Source: Euglena gracilis
Taxonomy: Eukaryota > Euglenida > Euglenophyceae > Euglenales
DNA length: 64,000 nucleotides
Reading direction: 5' to 3'
NCBI GenBank assembly: GCA_039621445.1
Contig: CP154955.1
Coordinates: 50,869,384 to 50,933,383, forward strand
Part shown: in pieces, positions 22,801 through 33,460 of the stretch
Layout of the letters: the number at the start of each line of letters is the position of its first letter
How positions within the stretch are numbered: position 1 is the first letter of the stretch
Made by a program: the position numbers and the translations under genes
Notes under the pieces: generated by a model
What the model saw: the letters and a program-made list of their open reading frames with translations, nothing else
The model's database searches: none
What the model was told of the DNA's origin: nothing

Positions 22801-25800
22801 ATGACCAACATTAACATCCAGGAGTGTCCTCCACCTGCCCACCAGTTGCTACAAGTCGCCGAAGGCCTGCAGTTTGCACAGCGAGCGACAGCAACGGGAG
22901 CCCTTCTCCAACCCACTAACCCACTGGTGACCCCAGAAAGACCCATATATCCGCGTGTCAGGTGTCTCCAGCTCTTCGTTTTTCCAGCCCCTGTTTGAAA
23001 CCCTGAATCCCTACGCTAATCTAAAACTAACCCCAACGTCAACCCCAACACTAATACCAACACTAATCCCAACACCAATCCCAACACCAATCCCAACACT
23101 TATCCCAAAACTAATACCAACACAAATCCCAAAACTAACACCAACACCAATCAACAAGGCACAAAGCAGGGAGGCAGCCACTGCCCCCAGGCAGCAGCAC
23201 CGGGCTGAGGCCACGACACCGGCCACAGAAGGAGTGAAATGTCTGCAGTGGCCCGGGTCGCGCGCACGTACATATGATTGAGGGTGTCTCAAGGGAGGTT
23301 GCCATACGTGAAAGCATGTTATGCAGGGGGCGGTCCAGCCACCCTTGGTTTTGAAATGCACCCAACAAGCCCTGCACTCTGGCGATAGCCGACAACTGGT
23401 TCTGCAGCCGGCAGCCCTGAATTGGAGATGCCTGGAATAAACCCCTCCACAGACCCAGTTTTAGGATGGCAGGCAATCAAGGGTGGGTCGGTCTAGCAGG
23501 GGGGGGACCCCCCCCACCTGAACAGTGGCGCGGTCTGGGTGGCCGATTTTCAGCCAGGCACGAAGCGCCGAGCCGAAAATTTTTGAACCCCCAGAACAGC
23601 CCAAAAGTGCCATTGGGGGGGGCACTTCTTGGGCAAAAAGTGGTCAAAAAAACGCAAAAGTTTTCGGTGCAAAGCGCAGGAGGAAAAATTTGACCTTTTG
23701 GGGGGTCCCGGGTAACCCCCAGGGTGGGTCCGGAGTCCCCTTGGCAGGTGGGGGGGGGGTCCGACCCCCCCTCCGGTCCAGGAGGGGGTGGGGGACCCCC
23801 CTACCTAAACCCCATACACCCTCTTTATATCGAACCCTGTCCGGGACTCAAATTCAAAAAAAGGCCATTTTCCCTCAGAGTTCACACACACAGTTGTCAT
23901 TCCTTGGAGTTTTAACCTGGTAGAAAAGGCACTGCGTTTTGCACACAATTTTTTGTTGAAGTGAAGGCAAGGGCGTCTCCGTTCCCACCCGGACCTGCCC
24001 CTGTACATGCACACCCGAGCGCGCACGCAAGCGCACGCCGCAGACGGCCCACGTCTCATCCATTGCTACGCGCAGTACACTGAAAGTTACTGAGGAGGGG
24101 TCGCAACAGGGGTCTACAGACGTGTCTAAAACTAGCCTCACAGTGCTGAACTTTCCTCTCCACGTCGCACGGTCCTGTCCTTGTGACGAAAGATCGCCAT
24201 TGAATATGAGCACTGGGCGGCCCCTTCCGGAGGTCGACTTCGCTTCCATTGGATGTCTACAAAACTCGCATGTCAGAATTTCCAAACTGCAGTAATGCCG
24301 CAAGACAAAATGGCACGGTTGTGAGATTGATCAAGTGGTTGGTTTGCACAAGTGCGCAACTAGAATATTATTTGCGCGAACCAACCATTTGTGTGATTTC
24401 ATGAACACCTCAATTCAGCTTGCATATGTTTGCACAAATGGTTGGTGTGCGCATTTGCACACACCGCTTGTTTGTGCAAATGTTCACACCAACTAATGAA
24501 TGCTCAAAGTCAAAGTTTGGAGGAATCGTTTCATGATTAGTCTCACCTGCCTCGAATCGTTCAAATAATATCCCATGTTGATGAGGCAGCCATTGGAATG
24601 TTCCAAACATGCATGCTTCGTGCTGTGCACCCTGTATACTGTGGTGACACCTGCTCTAGGGCACCCTAATTTCCAAACAGTCTCTGCTTCCATCTCCGCC
24701 TGGGGCACCAGATCACATCCTGATCACAGTATTTGGGTTTCAAAGCCAGGTGTTGCAATTTTCAATAAAATAAACAATTTTTGAATGTTCACACACCAAC
24801 AAAGGAAAACTCCTGAAGTGCGAGTAACGCCGCCTCAAAGGGCTATAAGGCAATTGCCACAGAGAGTTTGCAGCCTCCGCGCTGCAAACGTGGCTGGGTG
24901 CGGTGAGGGTTGTGGTGTTTGGGAAGGTTATGCAATCTGTCCCGTAGCGTCTCTTGACCCCCTCGCTGCATGTTTTTACGCGAAACCTGCAGGCATGAGG
25001 CACGCGCACAGATGCACGCGTGGACAGGAGGGTGGGGGGCAGGCTGTTTTTTTACCAACTCCGGGGGGTCCAGAGTGACTTGGGGTGCCTGCCCAGGCAG
25101 GTACTACCCCCCAGGGGGAGGGGCGGATTCGGCCTGTGCCGAGGCACATTCCTTTGAAAATAGGCTATTTTTGGCTTCCCGGAGCCTTCGGCGCCGGGGT
25201 CTGCGCTAGGGCACTTTTGGCCGTGTGCCCTGCCTCCCCCCCCCGGGGGGGGGGTCGGATCAGGAGTGCCTTGGAGTGCCTGCCCAGGCAGGCACCGCCC
25301 CTCCCCCCCCGGGGTGGGGTCGGCACCACCTTAAAAAACAGCCTGGTGGGGAGTTCAGAAAGTGATGGGGAACCCCCCCAATTCGCTTGTCGGTGTGACA
25401 AGTAAGGGTAGAAGAGCCTTCCAATGATGTGGCTGTGAGTTGTAGGCAGGGTGTTTGCTATCGGGAGTCACCGGTGGAGAGAGCACTGTACTAAGTTTTG
25501 GAGGAGCACAGACTAAAAGACTTGCCTCATTGGCAGTTGAGCTCTTTATCCTCATCAACCGCCAGTGGCAAAAGTCCCCAACGGCTCCCATTCTCCAACC
25601 CCCTACTACGAGCCGCACTCAAATAATGCTGCAGAACCCATGACGCTCGATGGGGATCTGGCTCAGGAACTAGAAAACTTGGGCTGGCTGCAAAATAAAC
25701 CTCATTGATGGGGGGGGGTCTGGGGCTGCTGGTGGGACAAAGATGCTGGCTGGCTGGACCCCCCCCCCATTAAGCAACGCCCTGTCGATGGGTTTGCACG

Positions 25801-28800
25801 CAAATGGGACCTGTGAAAAGTAAGTATTTGCCTGCCACGCACTGCCAGGCCTCGGAGCGCTCATACAAATGATAATAACAGGAGTAGGGAACATACACCC
25901 AACCTGGGGAGAGTATGATATACACCCAACCTGGGGAGAAATGAAGAAGGAAAGGTTTGTGGGTGAGCGAGATGGGCTGTGTACCTGAAGCACATGCAGG
26001 TGGGAGACAGGTGGGAGCCTGTTTGGCTTTCTGGAATAGAGGTTTTTTGGGAAATAAGCCATGTCTCTTTTAAACAAGCATCAACCACAATGACAACGAC
26101 GACAGCGGCAAAGGCAGGGGGAAACAAACCCTCTCTGGAAACCATCCGCAGACTGCCAGTGCAGAATGGCTCTTGACACGAGGCTCCCCTGAGACGAACC
26201 CATCGGCCAGTGTTTCCTGAGATAGAGCAAAAGACAACCTTGACGTTCTTTTCACCAGGATTTGGCCATCCACTCCAGTCATCCAGAGGATCCTGGGAGA
26301 TCCTCTAGGAGAGGATCTCCCAGAGGTCCAGATCCTCTGGGAGGGGGTCCAGAGGATCTGGACCCCCTCCCCTGGGGGGGGGGGGTCCAGATCACCTCCC
26401 CAGGGCCGAGGGGGGTGGTCCATGGACCCCCCATGGATTGGCAAGTCTATTTGGGGTAAAGTGGACTTGGCTCAGGGTTCGATATAAGGACAGGTGGGGG
26501 GGGGGGGGGTCAGGACCCCCCCCTGCGGGCCAGGAGGGGGGGGGGGGGGGGGGGGGACACCCCCCCCCACCTAAACAGGTGCGCGGTCAGGGTGGCCGAA
26601 TTTTCGGCCCGGCGCAAAGCGCCGGGCCGAAAATTTTTGACCCCCCAAAACGACCAAAAGTGCCATTTTGGGCACTTTTTGGGCAAAAATGTGCCAAAAA
26701 TGCAAAAAATTTTCGGCGCGAAGCGCCGGAGGAAAAAATTGACCCTTTTTGGGGGGGGTCAATTTTTGCCCCCGAGGGTCGGTCCGGACCCCCCTTGCAG
26801 GTGGGGGGGGGGGTGGTCCGGACCCCCCCCTGCGGGCCAGGAGGGGGGGGGGGGGGGGGGGGACACCCCCCCCACCTAAACCATGTACGCCCTCCTTATA
26901 TCGAACCCTGACTTGGCTCCGGTCCATGGTCCACCATGCAACCAAAAATGTTTTTATTATCTGTTTTTGTCAATTTGGAGGAATAAATCACCTGAAAACG
27001 CAAATCTGGGCATTTTTGAAGCCCTTCAAAAAATTTCTGCCGCTTTGCGCCGGTCCAGGAGGGGGATCCAGGACCACCCCCCCCTCTCACTTAATGCAGG
27101 GGGGGGTCTACCAGCAGCCTTTTCCCCGCCAGCCCAAATTTGCCAGCCAAATTTTAACAGCCCTCCTCCCTTCCCCCTGTAAACGCTCACTTATACCCTG
27201 CCCATGGGGTACCACAGCTAGAACTGGGCCCAACCCGAGGTCAAACTGGTTGCCAAAAAAAAAATCAAAAAATACACCCCCCAAAAATGCCAATTATGTT
27301 ATAAAAAAAGTTTTTTGACCCAAAATTTGTGCTGGGCAGCCTATTTTCAGCCCATTTTCGCCCATTTCGGCTCAATTTTTTGCAACTCCGAAAGCAAAAA
27401 AAAAACATCCATCAACCGTCCAGCCGCCCTTCAGGCGGACGAACAGGAAATGAAACTTTGAAAATTTGCTGGCTGAAAAAAGGCTGGCTGGGTGATGGGA
27501 ATCACTCCGGCTTTACCGACGCCCTGACTCAGCCACTAACAATTTACACACAAAAAATATTACTGGCAAAATCCTTTACTCGGCATGGGACTTTGGGATG
27601 GGAGTAAAATTATATTTCAGAACAGAGAGTGTGGTTGGGGACCTTTGTACGCCAATGACTTTTTTCTGCAAAAAATGTCATCACCCAAAAGAGAAACAAA
27701 ACAATCTTGTGAAGGAAACCATTTTCATTCACTCAAAAGCGGAAAATAACACAGAAAAACCATGTTGTGAAAGGAAGAGCAAAGCACACCATCCACAAAT
27801 GAACCACAAATGCTGGAGGATGCATTTGTAATTGAATGGGACACCTTGGATTGGACAATGAAACTCACACTGCCTGTGAAGACACAATCAAAAACAACGA
27901 ATGAAGGCAAATGACACACAAAAACGGAAAAGCGACAGAACGATTTTCATGCACCCTGAAAAAGGATGTCAAGAAAAAGGGTAAAACGTTCATCAAGAAG
28001 ATGATGAGGTGAATTGAGTTGGGTTTACTTTTTTTTTCGAAGAATTTCACCAGTGTCAAGAAAAAATTGAATACTTCGGGTTTCTTTTTACAAACCCGAA
28101 GGGGAGGGTCCATAGCGCTTGCTGGGTGGAGACTTGGTGGAGAGACCAGTGGAAATAAATATTTTGGCACCCACACCCCACACAGAGAAGGTGTGTGCCA
28201 GCAAAGGTTGAACAATGGTTTTGTGATGACGTGCGTTGGATCCCATCAAGTTCAGGCATCAAGAAAGACAGTTAAATGCCAGTCCCATACATACATACAT
28301 ACATACATACATACATACATACATACATACATACATACATACAGCATTCAGAATGTCAGTGAGAAGGAGGAGCCTGGGGTAGGTCCACAAACCTACTTCC
28401 CGATTCACAAGCTTCCGCTTCACAGGGACAACAGTGCTCTCGGGTTCTCCCTCCCACGCCAGCAAGACGTCGGCTCGGTATGCACCTGCATCTGTGTAGC
28501 AAAAGCACAGGGCAACACAAATATAAAATATACAATTTTAATCCTTTTTCCTTCTTATTTAATTCATTGCAATCCAAAGACACTTGCAAAATATTCCCAA
28601 AAAACTCCGCAAGTGTTTTGTGATTTGGCTTGATTCTCGATAATCTTGGGAACACACACCGGCAGGATGAAAATTGATGCAATGCAGCCCATTGCCAAGG
28701 TCAATGTGGGTGGTACTGAGAGCGACGGTGATGATAGCCGGGTTATCCACCCTCGTGGTCTCAATCCGCACCTCATAATAATTCCCTAAAAAAGATTCAA

Positions 28801-29544
28801 TCCACAAACCCATGCCTGCGGTGGATAGGTGTTGAGCAAAAAAGCTCATTTCCCTTGCCTTTGGATTTCACATTTGTTTGCTTGTTAAAAAGGTAATGAG
28901 TGCGGGCAAAAAATCTTTGGGAGGACAATGCAAAATAAATGATTATAAATAATTTATATAAATATAGCAGCCTGCTGCAGAAACATCCACTTTCAAAACA
29001 CTTTGAACAAAAGGCGAGTGGTTGGCCACCTGAAGCTGAATTTCCTGGAGTTTCATTTAAATTAAAACAAGGCAAACAAAATGTCTCTTTTCAAAGGGAG
29101 TGTTCCCCTTGCAAAATCCTGCCCTGTAACCCAAATGGAAGTCGGGTTTGGGGACTTGTGAATTCAATGTCTTTACAAATGGGAGATACTGAATATTGGT
29201 TGAAACTTGGTGGTGGCACTGAGGTAAGGTTGATTTAAATTTTTGGTTTTGTGGTCCTTTATCATCGAATTTGATGTCTGAAACTTCATAATTTTGGCGA
29301 TATCGTCCAAATTTTCATTGCAGGTGGCTCCTAAGTTGAGACCCCAAACATTTCCTTCTTTTTGATCTGGTTCCGGATTTCATCTCAAAGGGCCATCAAA
29401 CCTGTGGAAATTGCCAATGTACAACGTTCAAAATGTGGCACACCTCCATGACACAATGAAATCTGGGTTGGTGAAACAGCATGAATTAGGAACGCGGTGG
29501 GACCGGGAGGCATCCTCTCTCCATCTTGCAAACCGACAATCACC
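16893..29544 (-). CDS. SGNH/PC-esterase with N-terminal filamin-like domain (NXPE-like), at least 13 exons
   Basis: Minus-strand exons with matching phases: 29544-29444, 28785-28660, 28491-28393, 26216-26130, 25903-25832, 22369-22299, 21687-21481, 20994-20887, 20717-20639, 18795-18683, 18394-18347, 17436-17312, 16923-16893 (stop). They join to about 421 residues. The first three form an Ig/filamin-like domain ('YYEVRIET', 'INFHPADAGAYRADVLLAW'), and 'NTGRWVRL' with a Cys-rich stretch follows. Then come the SGNH blocks: 'VAGDSTMQEDYL' (nucleophile Ser, split by an intron), 'IQMVWNGHPEHYG', 'PDFVLINSGMHD', 'STFIWRATKAP', and 'LDAWSLT' with 'SDGHHYS' (Asp and His). The family acts on O-acyl groups of glycans, usually in the Golgi or outside the cell. 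One donor is GC (25831-25830). Exon 18394-18347 is the least certain. The 5' end is missing; a hydrophobic stretch at 29673-29732 could be its membrane anchor but is not connected. Confidence 0.8.
19096..19369. mobile_element. hAT-type MITE, family 1 (CAGGCTGT ends)
   Basis: Ends 'caggctgtttt' and 'aaaatacagcctg' are inverted repeats. The flanking 8 bp are 'atccccat' and 'gtccccat' (7 of 8 equal), a decayed 8-bp target-site duplication. The interior has palindromes such as 'tgcctgcccaggcaggca' and 'ccccggcgccgaaggcgccg'. It is non-coding and sits in the 18796-20638 intron of the esterase gene. Confidence 0.85.
20789..20886. repeat. (CA)n microsatellite at a splice donor
   Basis: About 98 bp of CA repeat with a few interruptions. 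Read on the minus strand it is (TG)n and begins right at the 5' splice site after esterase exon 20994-20887. It fills more than half of that 169-nt intron. Confidence 0.95.
23031..23150. repeat. CCAACACTAAT-type imperfect tandem repeat
   Basis: Repeated 6-12 bp units of the form 'aaccccaacactaatcccaac'. Its C-rich strand is loosely telomere-like but irregular. It lies inside the large intron of the esterase gene. Confidence 0.8.
23495..23839. mobile_element. MITE, family 2, left end lost
   Basis: The right end 'tttatatcgaaccctg' and the interior ('aaaagtgccatt', 'gcaaaagttttcggtg', 'ggtccggagtcccc') match the complete copy at 26473-26910. The left end is not recognisable. It lies within the same esterase intron. 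Confidence 0.65.
25040..25345. mobile_element. hAT-type MITE, family 1
   Basis: Same ends and interior as 19096-19369, flanked by 'gtgggggg' and 'gtggggag' (7 of 8). It lies in the intron between esterase exons 25903-25832 and 22369-22299. Confidence 0.85.
26473..26910. mobile_element. hAT-type MITE, family 2 (CAGGGTTCGATATAAGG ends), complete
   Basis: The 17-bp terminal inverted repeat CAGGGTTCGATATAAGG is mirrored exactly at the right end. Perfect 8-bp target duplication 'acttggct' at 26465-26472 and 26911-26918. The interior carries long G and C runs and the palindrome 'ggcccggcgcaaagcgccgggcc'-like core. It lies in the esterase intron between exons 28491-28393 and 26216-26130. Confidence 0.93.
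28286..28342. repeat. (ACAT)n microsatellite
   Basis: About 14 tandem ACAT units. It lies about 50 bp beyond the donor of esterase exon 28491-28393, inside the intron. Confidence 0.95.
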
Positions 29545-30550
29545 CTGCGAGGCAGAAACAGAAAAACAGGATCGGGGGGGGGGGGGCAGTGGCATTTCTT
29601 GAAGACCTTCCATGAGAGAATTCTGCAAGAAGCCCCAGGTAGTGGACGACCCTGCAATTCCGGAGGATGCTGGAGGATTGTGTGTGCTTTTACAATTGCA
29701 ACGACCACACCAAGGAACCATCCCCCGAAAGCTATTGCTGTCCTGGGTGCCCAAAGGAAATTAGAGGGGGAACAGGGGTATATCGGTTTGGGAAACTGTG
29801 CGTCAAATTCTTCGAGTCCCCCCTCCATTGAGTATGATTTATTGCATGGCCAAAGTCGGAGGCCGACATTAGCTCTGGGATTTGTGGGACTCAACACCCT
29901 GCCTAAATGCATGATTTGTGTAACGGCAGTCGTAACATGCAACTAACACAGCAACTCTAATGATAGAAATAGTGAAGAATAGAAACTAATGATGATGACA
30001 ACATAGAAACTCCACTTGAAATCGGTACAGGCATTATTGTTTAAGGTGCCATTAAAACCCTAAAACCCCGCAAAAAACCTGACAGACAATTGTTCTGGCC
30101 AAAATGCCGTAAAATATTTCAAGTGCCTTTAAACAAAAAAAATACATTTCTGACAGAAAATTCTCCTACTGAGCAAAAACGAAGTTGCGACATCTCAGCG
30201 AAAAATAGCCAACTCCAAAGAAAATGATCCCTGGCATCCTTGGAACATTGTCTAGTTCTCCAAACTCAGAAAAAATGGGTCTTTAGACACATTTGATTTT
30301 TGAACCCGTTCGATCCCAGATCGCCCTTGGGTCAACTTCGGGACACAGAATTCAAAAAAAATACACATTAAACCTAGAAAAAATGCCAAACCCTTATTTT
30401 AAACAGAAATTTGCCTTAAAAATAATCCCTGGTAATGATATCTGCCTTTCTTGTGTTCTTGCTTTCTGGCTTGTGTTCTCCAGAAATCAGGTTGTGTGCG
30501 TGTGCGTGCACGCGCGTTTGTGCGTGTATGTGTGGTTTGGTGGGTGGGTT
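29545..30550. other. No exon resolved
   Basis: The 5' exons of the esterase gene are expected here or beyond, but none joins cleanly. A minus-strand hydrophobic stretch (29673-29732) and a cysteine-containing plus-strand frame near 29650-29800 were seen without usable splice sites. 29950-30550 is A/T-rich with no gene. Confidence 0.4.

Positions 30551-30551
<1 letters not shown>

Positions 30552-30590
<39 letters not shown>
30552..30590. repeat. (GT)n microsatellite
   Basis: About 19 GT units, preceded by a GT-rich stretch from 30490. Confidence 0.95.
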
Positions 30591-30595
<5 letters not shown>

Positions 30596-30631
30596 GAATG
30601 GGGGGATGCAATAACATCGTCGCATTGATCT

Positions 30632-30739
30632 CACCACCCACCACCCACCACCCACCACCCACCACCCACCACCCACCACCCACCACCCACCACCCACCAC
30701 CCACCACCCACCACCCACCACCCACCACCACCACCACCA
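30632..30739. repeat. ACCACCC heptamer satellite
   Basis: About 15 tandem copies of a 7-bp unit, ending in ACC triplets. Confidence 0.95.
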
Positions 30740-30765
30740 GGGTGTTATGACTCAGGAATTAGGAT

Positions 30766-30989
30766 CAGGGCTGTACGGGATGGCCTGGTGGGGGCGCCCC
30801 CCCCCCCACCTCGGGAGGTGCGGGGGTGGTCGACCCCCCCATGGCACCCACACAAGGAAAAATTCCATTTGCGCCTTTGGCACCAAAGGAAACTTTGACC
30901 AAAAAAAAATCGGCACCTCCAGAAATACGGGAAAGCCTGGTGGTCCCCCCTGCCACCCATAGGGTTGTGGGGATTCCCGTACAGCTCTG
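30766..30989. mobile_element. MITE, family 6 (CAGGGCTGTACGGGA ends)
   Basis: A 15-bp inverted terminal repeat with one mismatch (CAGGGCTGTACGGGA / CAGAGCTGTACGGGA). The interior holds G/C runs and 'tggtggtc'. The flanking duplication is not convincing. Confidence 0.6.
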
Positions 30990-31070
30990 GGTAGAGTTTT
31001 CATTGCATCAAACCCCCCGATTCACCATTTGCTGCTAGACGCAGATGGATGTGGCCCTGTATATATAGAA

Positions 31071-31605
31071 GGCAGCAAGATTCTACTTGGCCCCTCAGGG
31101 GGGGCCAAGTAGAATCTCCAGGGGGGGGGGTCCGAGTAGCATCCCCCGCGTCCAACCTTCCCCCCGTTTCGATCCCGCGGTGCCCCGGAACTGCGCCAGA
31201 TCCGGGCCAGAATCGGTCGGATCCGGGGAGATTCGGCACTTAATTGGAGGAATAGGGTTAGGATTAGGATTAGGATTGGCGTGCCAAAAATGGGCACTTT
31301 TTGGGACCAAAGTTCGGCCGAAAGTTAGGTCGCCGTTTTGGAAGATTTTTGGGTCACCCTTCTGTCGTAATTTTACCAAAAATCGACCCCGATTCAGTCG
31401 GAAACTGTCGGAAACGTGGCCGAACCGCTCCCTAAATTCCGGAACGGGAGCCCCCGCCGCGAATCCGGTCGCGCACCTAACCCTATCCCGAAAAATAACC
31501 CCGAATTCTCCCGAAGGTCGGACGCGGGGATGCTACTCGGACCCCCCCCCTGGAGATTCTACTTGGCCCCCCTGGGGGGGGGGGGGCAAATAGAATCTTG
31601 CTGCC
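31071..31605. mobile_element. MITE, family 5, with about 80-bp inverted ends
   Basis: Ends 'ggcagcaagattctacttgg' and its mirror near 31590-31605. Inversion continues through 'ggccaagtagaatctcc' and 'gagtagcatcccccgcg'. The flanking 8 bp are 'atatagaa' and 'atatacaa' (7 of 8). The interior contains a telomere-like 'agggttaggattagg'. Non-coding. Confidence 0.8.
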
Positions 31606-31623
31606 ATATACAAATATACATAC

Positions 31624-31625
<2 letters not shown>

Positions 31626-31655
<30 letters not shown>
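31626..31655. repeat. (AT)n microsatellite
   Basis: About 15 AT units, followed by an A/T-rich stretch up to the element at 31739. Confidence 0.9.
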
Positions 31656-31657
<2 letters not shown>

Positions 31658-31738
31658 CATATACATAACATAATATGTACAAATATAATATAATGTACAT
31701 ACTGCATATACATAATATAATACATATATTAACAGAAT

Positions 31739-32037
31739 CAGGGGTTTTTTTAAGACCGGGGGGGGGGAGGGGGGGGCTCCCCCCACCCACCCACCCCCTT
31801 GGGGGGGCCCCCCCCCGGGGGGGGGAGGGGGTCCCGGGGGACCCACAAAAAATGGCCGAAAAATCGCGAAAAGTGCTACAAATAGAATTTTTTCGGCGCC
31901 TGCGGCGCCTAAAAGTATATCCCACCCCCCTCCGGGGGGTGGTACCGCCCCCGGGGGTGGGGGGGGGTCCGGTGCACCCACACACCCTACCCCTCCCCCT
32001 CCCCCCCCCCGGGGGTCCAAACTTAAAAAAATCCCTG
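31739..32037. mobile_element. hAT-type MITE, family 3 (CAGGGGTTTTTTTAAG ends)
   Basis: The inverted ends CAGGGGTTTTTTTAAG and CTTAAAAAAATCCCTG match with one difference. Perfect 8-bp target duplication 'aacagaat' at 31731-31738 and 32038-32045. The 299-bp interior holds G/C runs and 'cggcgcctgcggcgcc'. Confidence 0.92.
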
Positions 32038-33460
32038 AACAGAATATGCAACAATTAATATTATTATTATGTACATTATAATATAAAGATAATAAATATA
32101 TATACATATATCTCTCTCTCCAATATGCAACATAATAAAAACCCCACCCGAGAAAAAAATTTGGCCCCAAGCCCAAATGAGGGGCGAACAGCCAACAATT
32201 TTTTGTTCTCTGATGTAATGTATCTCTGATATTCTATAAAATAACATATAACGAAATAATATAATGTATAATTTGTATACAATATACAATACAATATACA
32301 CACCCACCCCAGAAATTTGCCAAAAAAGGGGGCCACAAAATTTGGCCAAAAGGGGGCCACCAGCCCAAGAATTTGTTCTCTGATACAAACACTTTATTTG
32401 CCCCCCCCCTCAGCAACTGAGTTTTGACTCCAAAATTTGAGTCCCAACGTTGTCACCGTGGGCCAAAATGGTCAGGTGAGCAGCAAAACTTTGGGTCCGG
32501 AGCCAAAATTCCTTGGGCAGCAGCCAAAAAAGTAAAAAATTTTGTTGTCCATGCATCAAAATTTTTGATTTGGGGGCAAAACTTTGGGCCACTAGCTGTA
32601 ATCATCCTTACAAATATCGATCACCTTCGAAAATTTCTGCCTGGAAACTGCAATAAGAACTACATCAGGGTTTTGGGTTTTGGGTCGAAAATAAGCCTTC
32701 AAAACACTCAAAGGTTTTCACATCCTCAGACATGTGTGTGAAAAAAAAATCGGGGTTTTCAGGGTTTTCAGGGTTTTCAGGGTTTTTAAAGGTGACCTCA
32801 GATGGTTTGCAGGCACAGGAAGATGAAGCATCAGTTTATGACACAAAGTGTACAGGCATTATTTTTTCAAGGTGCAACCGAAAATCGAATTGAACAAACA
32901 AAAAAAAATGAACAAAATGCCTGAAAATACCTTGAAAAAATAATTCCGCCAAAACTTGTACGAATTGAACAAAATGACGTTGCAATATCTCGGCAAAAGC
33001 AAGTGAAAAATGACTTCTGGCATCGCGGGGACATTGTCAATTCACCTAAACTCGGGGGGGGGGGGGGGGGGTGCAACTTTTTTTTATATTTGGACTCGTC
33101 CAATGCCCAGAAAGCCCTTAGACCACCCTTGGAAAATAACTAAAAAATATAAAGAGCCTGAAAACCTTTAAAAACAAAAAAGACTTAAACAACCTTACCC
33201 GCCCCCCCCCTTGTCGTATGACCGGGTTCCTGCAACCTGTGACCGGGGGGTGGTCGTAACACCCCCGTAACCTGCAACCTGTGACCGGGGGGTGGTCGTA
33301 AATGAGGAGGCGGTCATAGGTAAGGTGGTGTTAAATTTTTCGCAACCTGCAACCTGTGACTGGGGGGGGGTCATAACACCCCCATGACCTGCAACCTGTG
33401 ACCGGGGGGTGGTCGTAAATGAGGGGTGGTCGTACGACTGGGGGGGGGGTAAAACATCGA
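32038..33460. other. A/T-rich spacer and short repeats, no gene
   Basis: 32046-32400 is A/T-rich with two 'ttgttctctgat' copies. 32752-32787 has four 'agggttttc' units. 33195-33450 has four 'gcaacctgtgaccgggg' units with 'ggtggtcgta' tails. No coding frame is convincing. Confidence 0.6.

Noticed and set aside
23875-24303. Minus-strand frame as an extra esterase exon
   Set aside because: Exons 25903-25832 and 22369-22299 already join in phase to form the GDS motif, leaving no place for it.
30399-30737. Gly/Val/Trp-rich frame
   Set aside because: Encoded by the ACCACCC satellite and the GT repeat.
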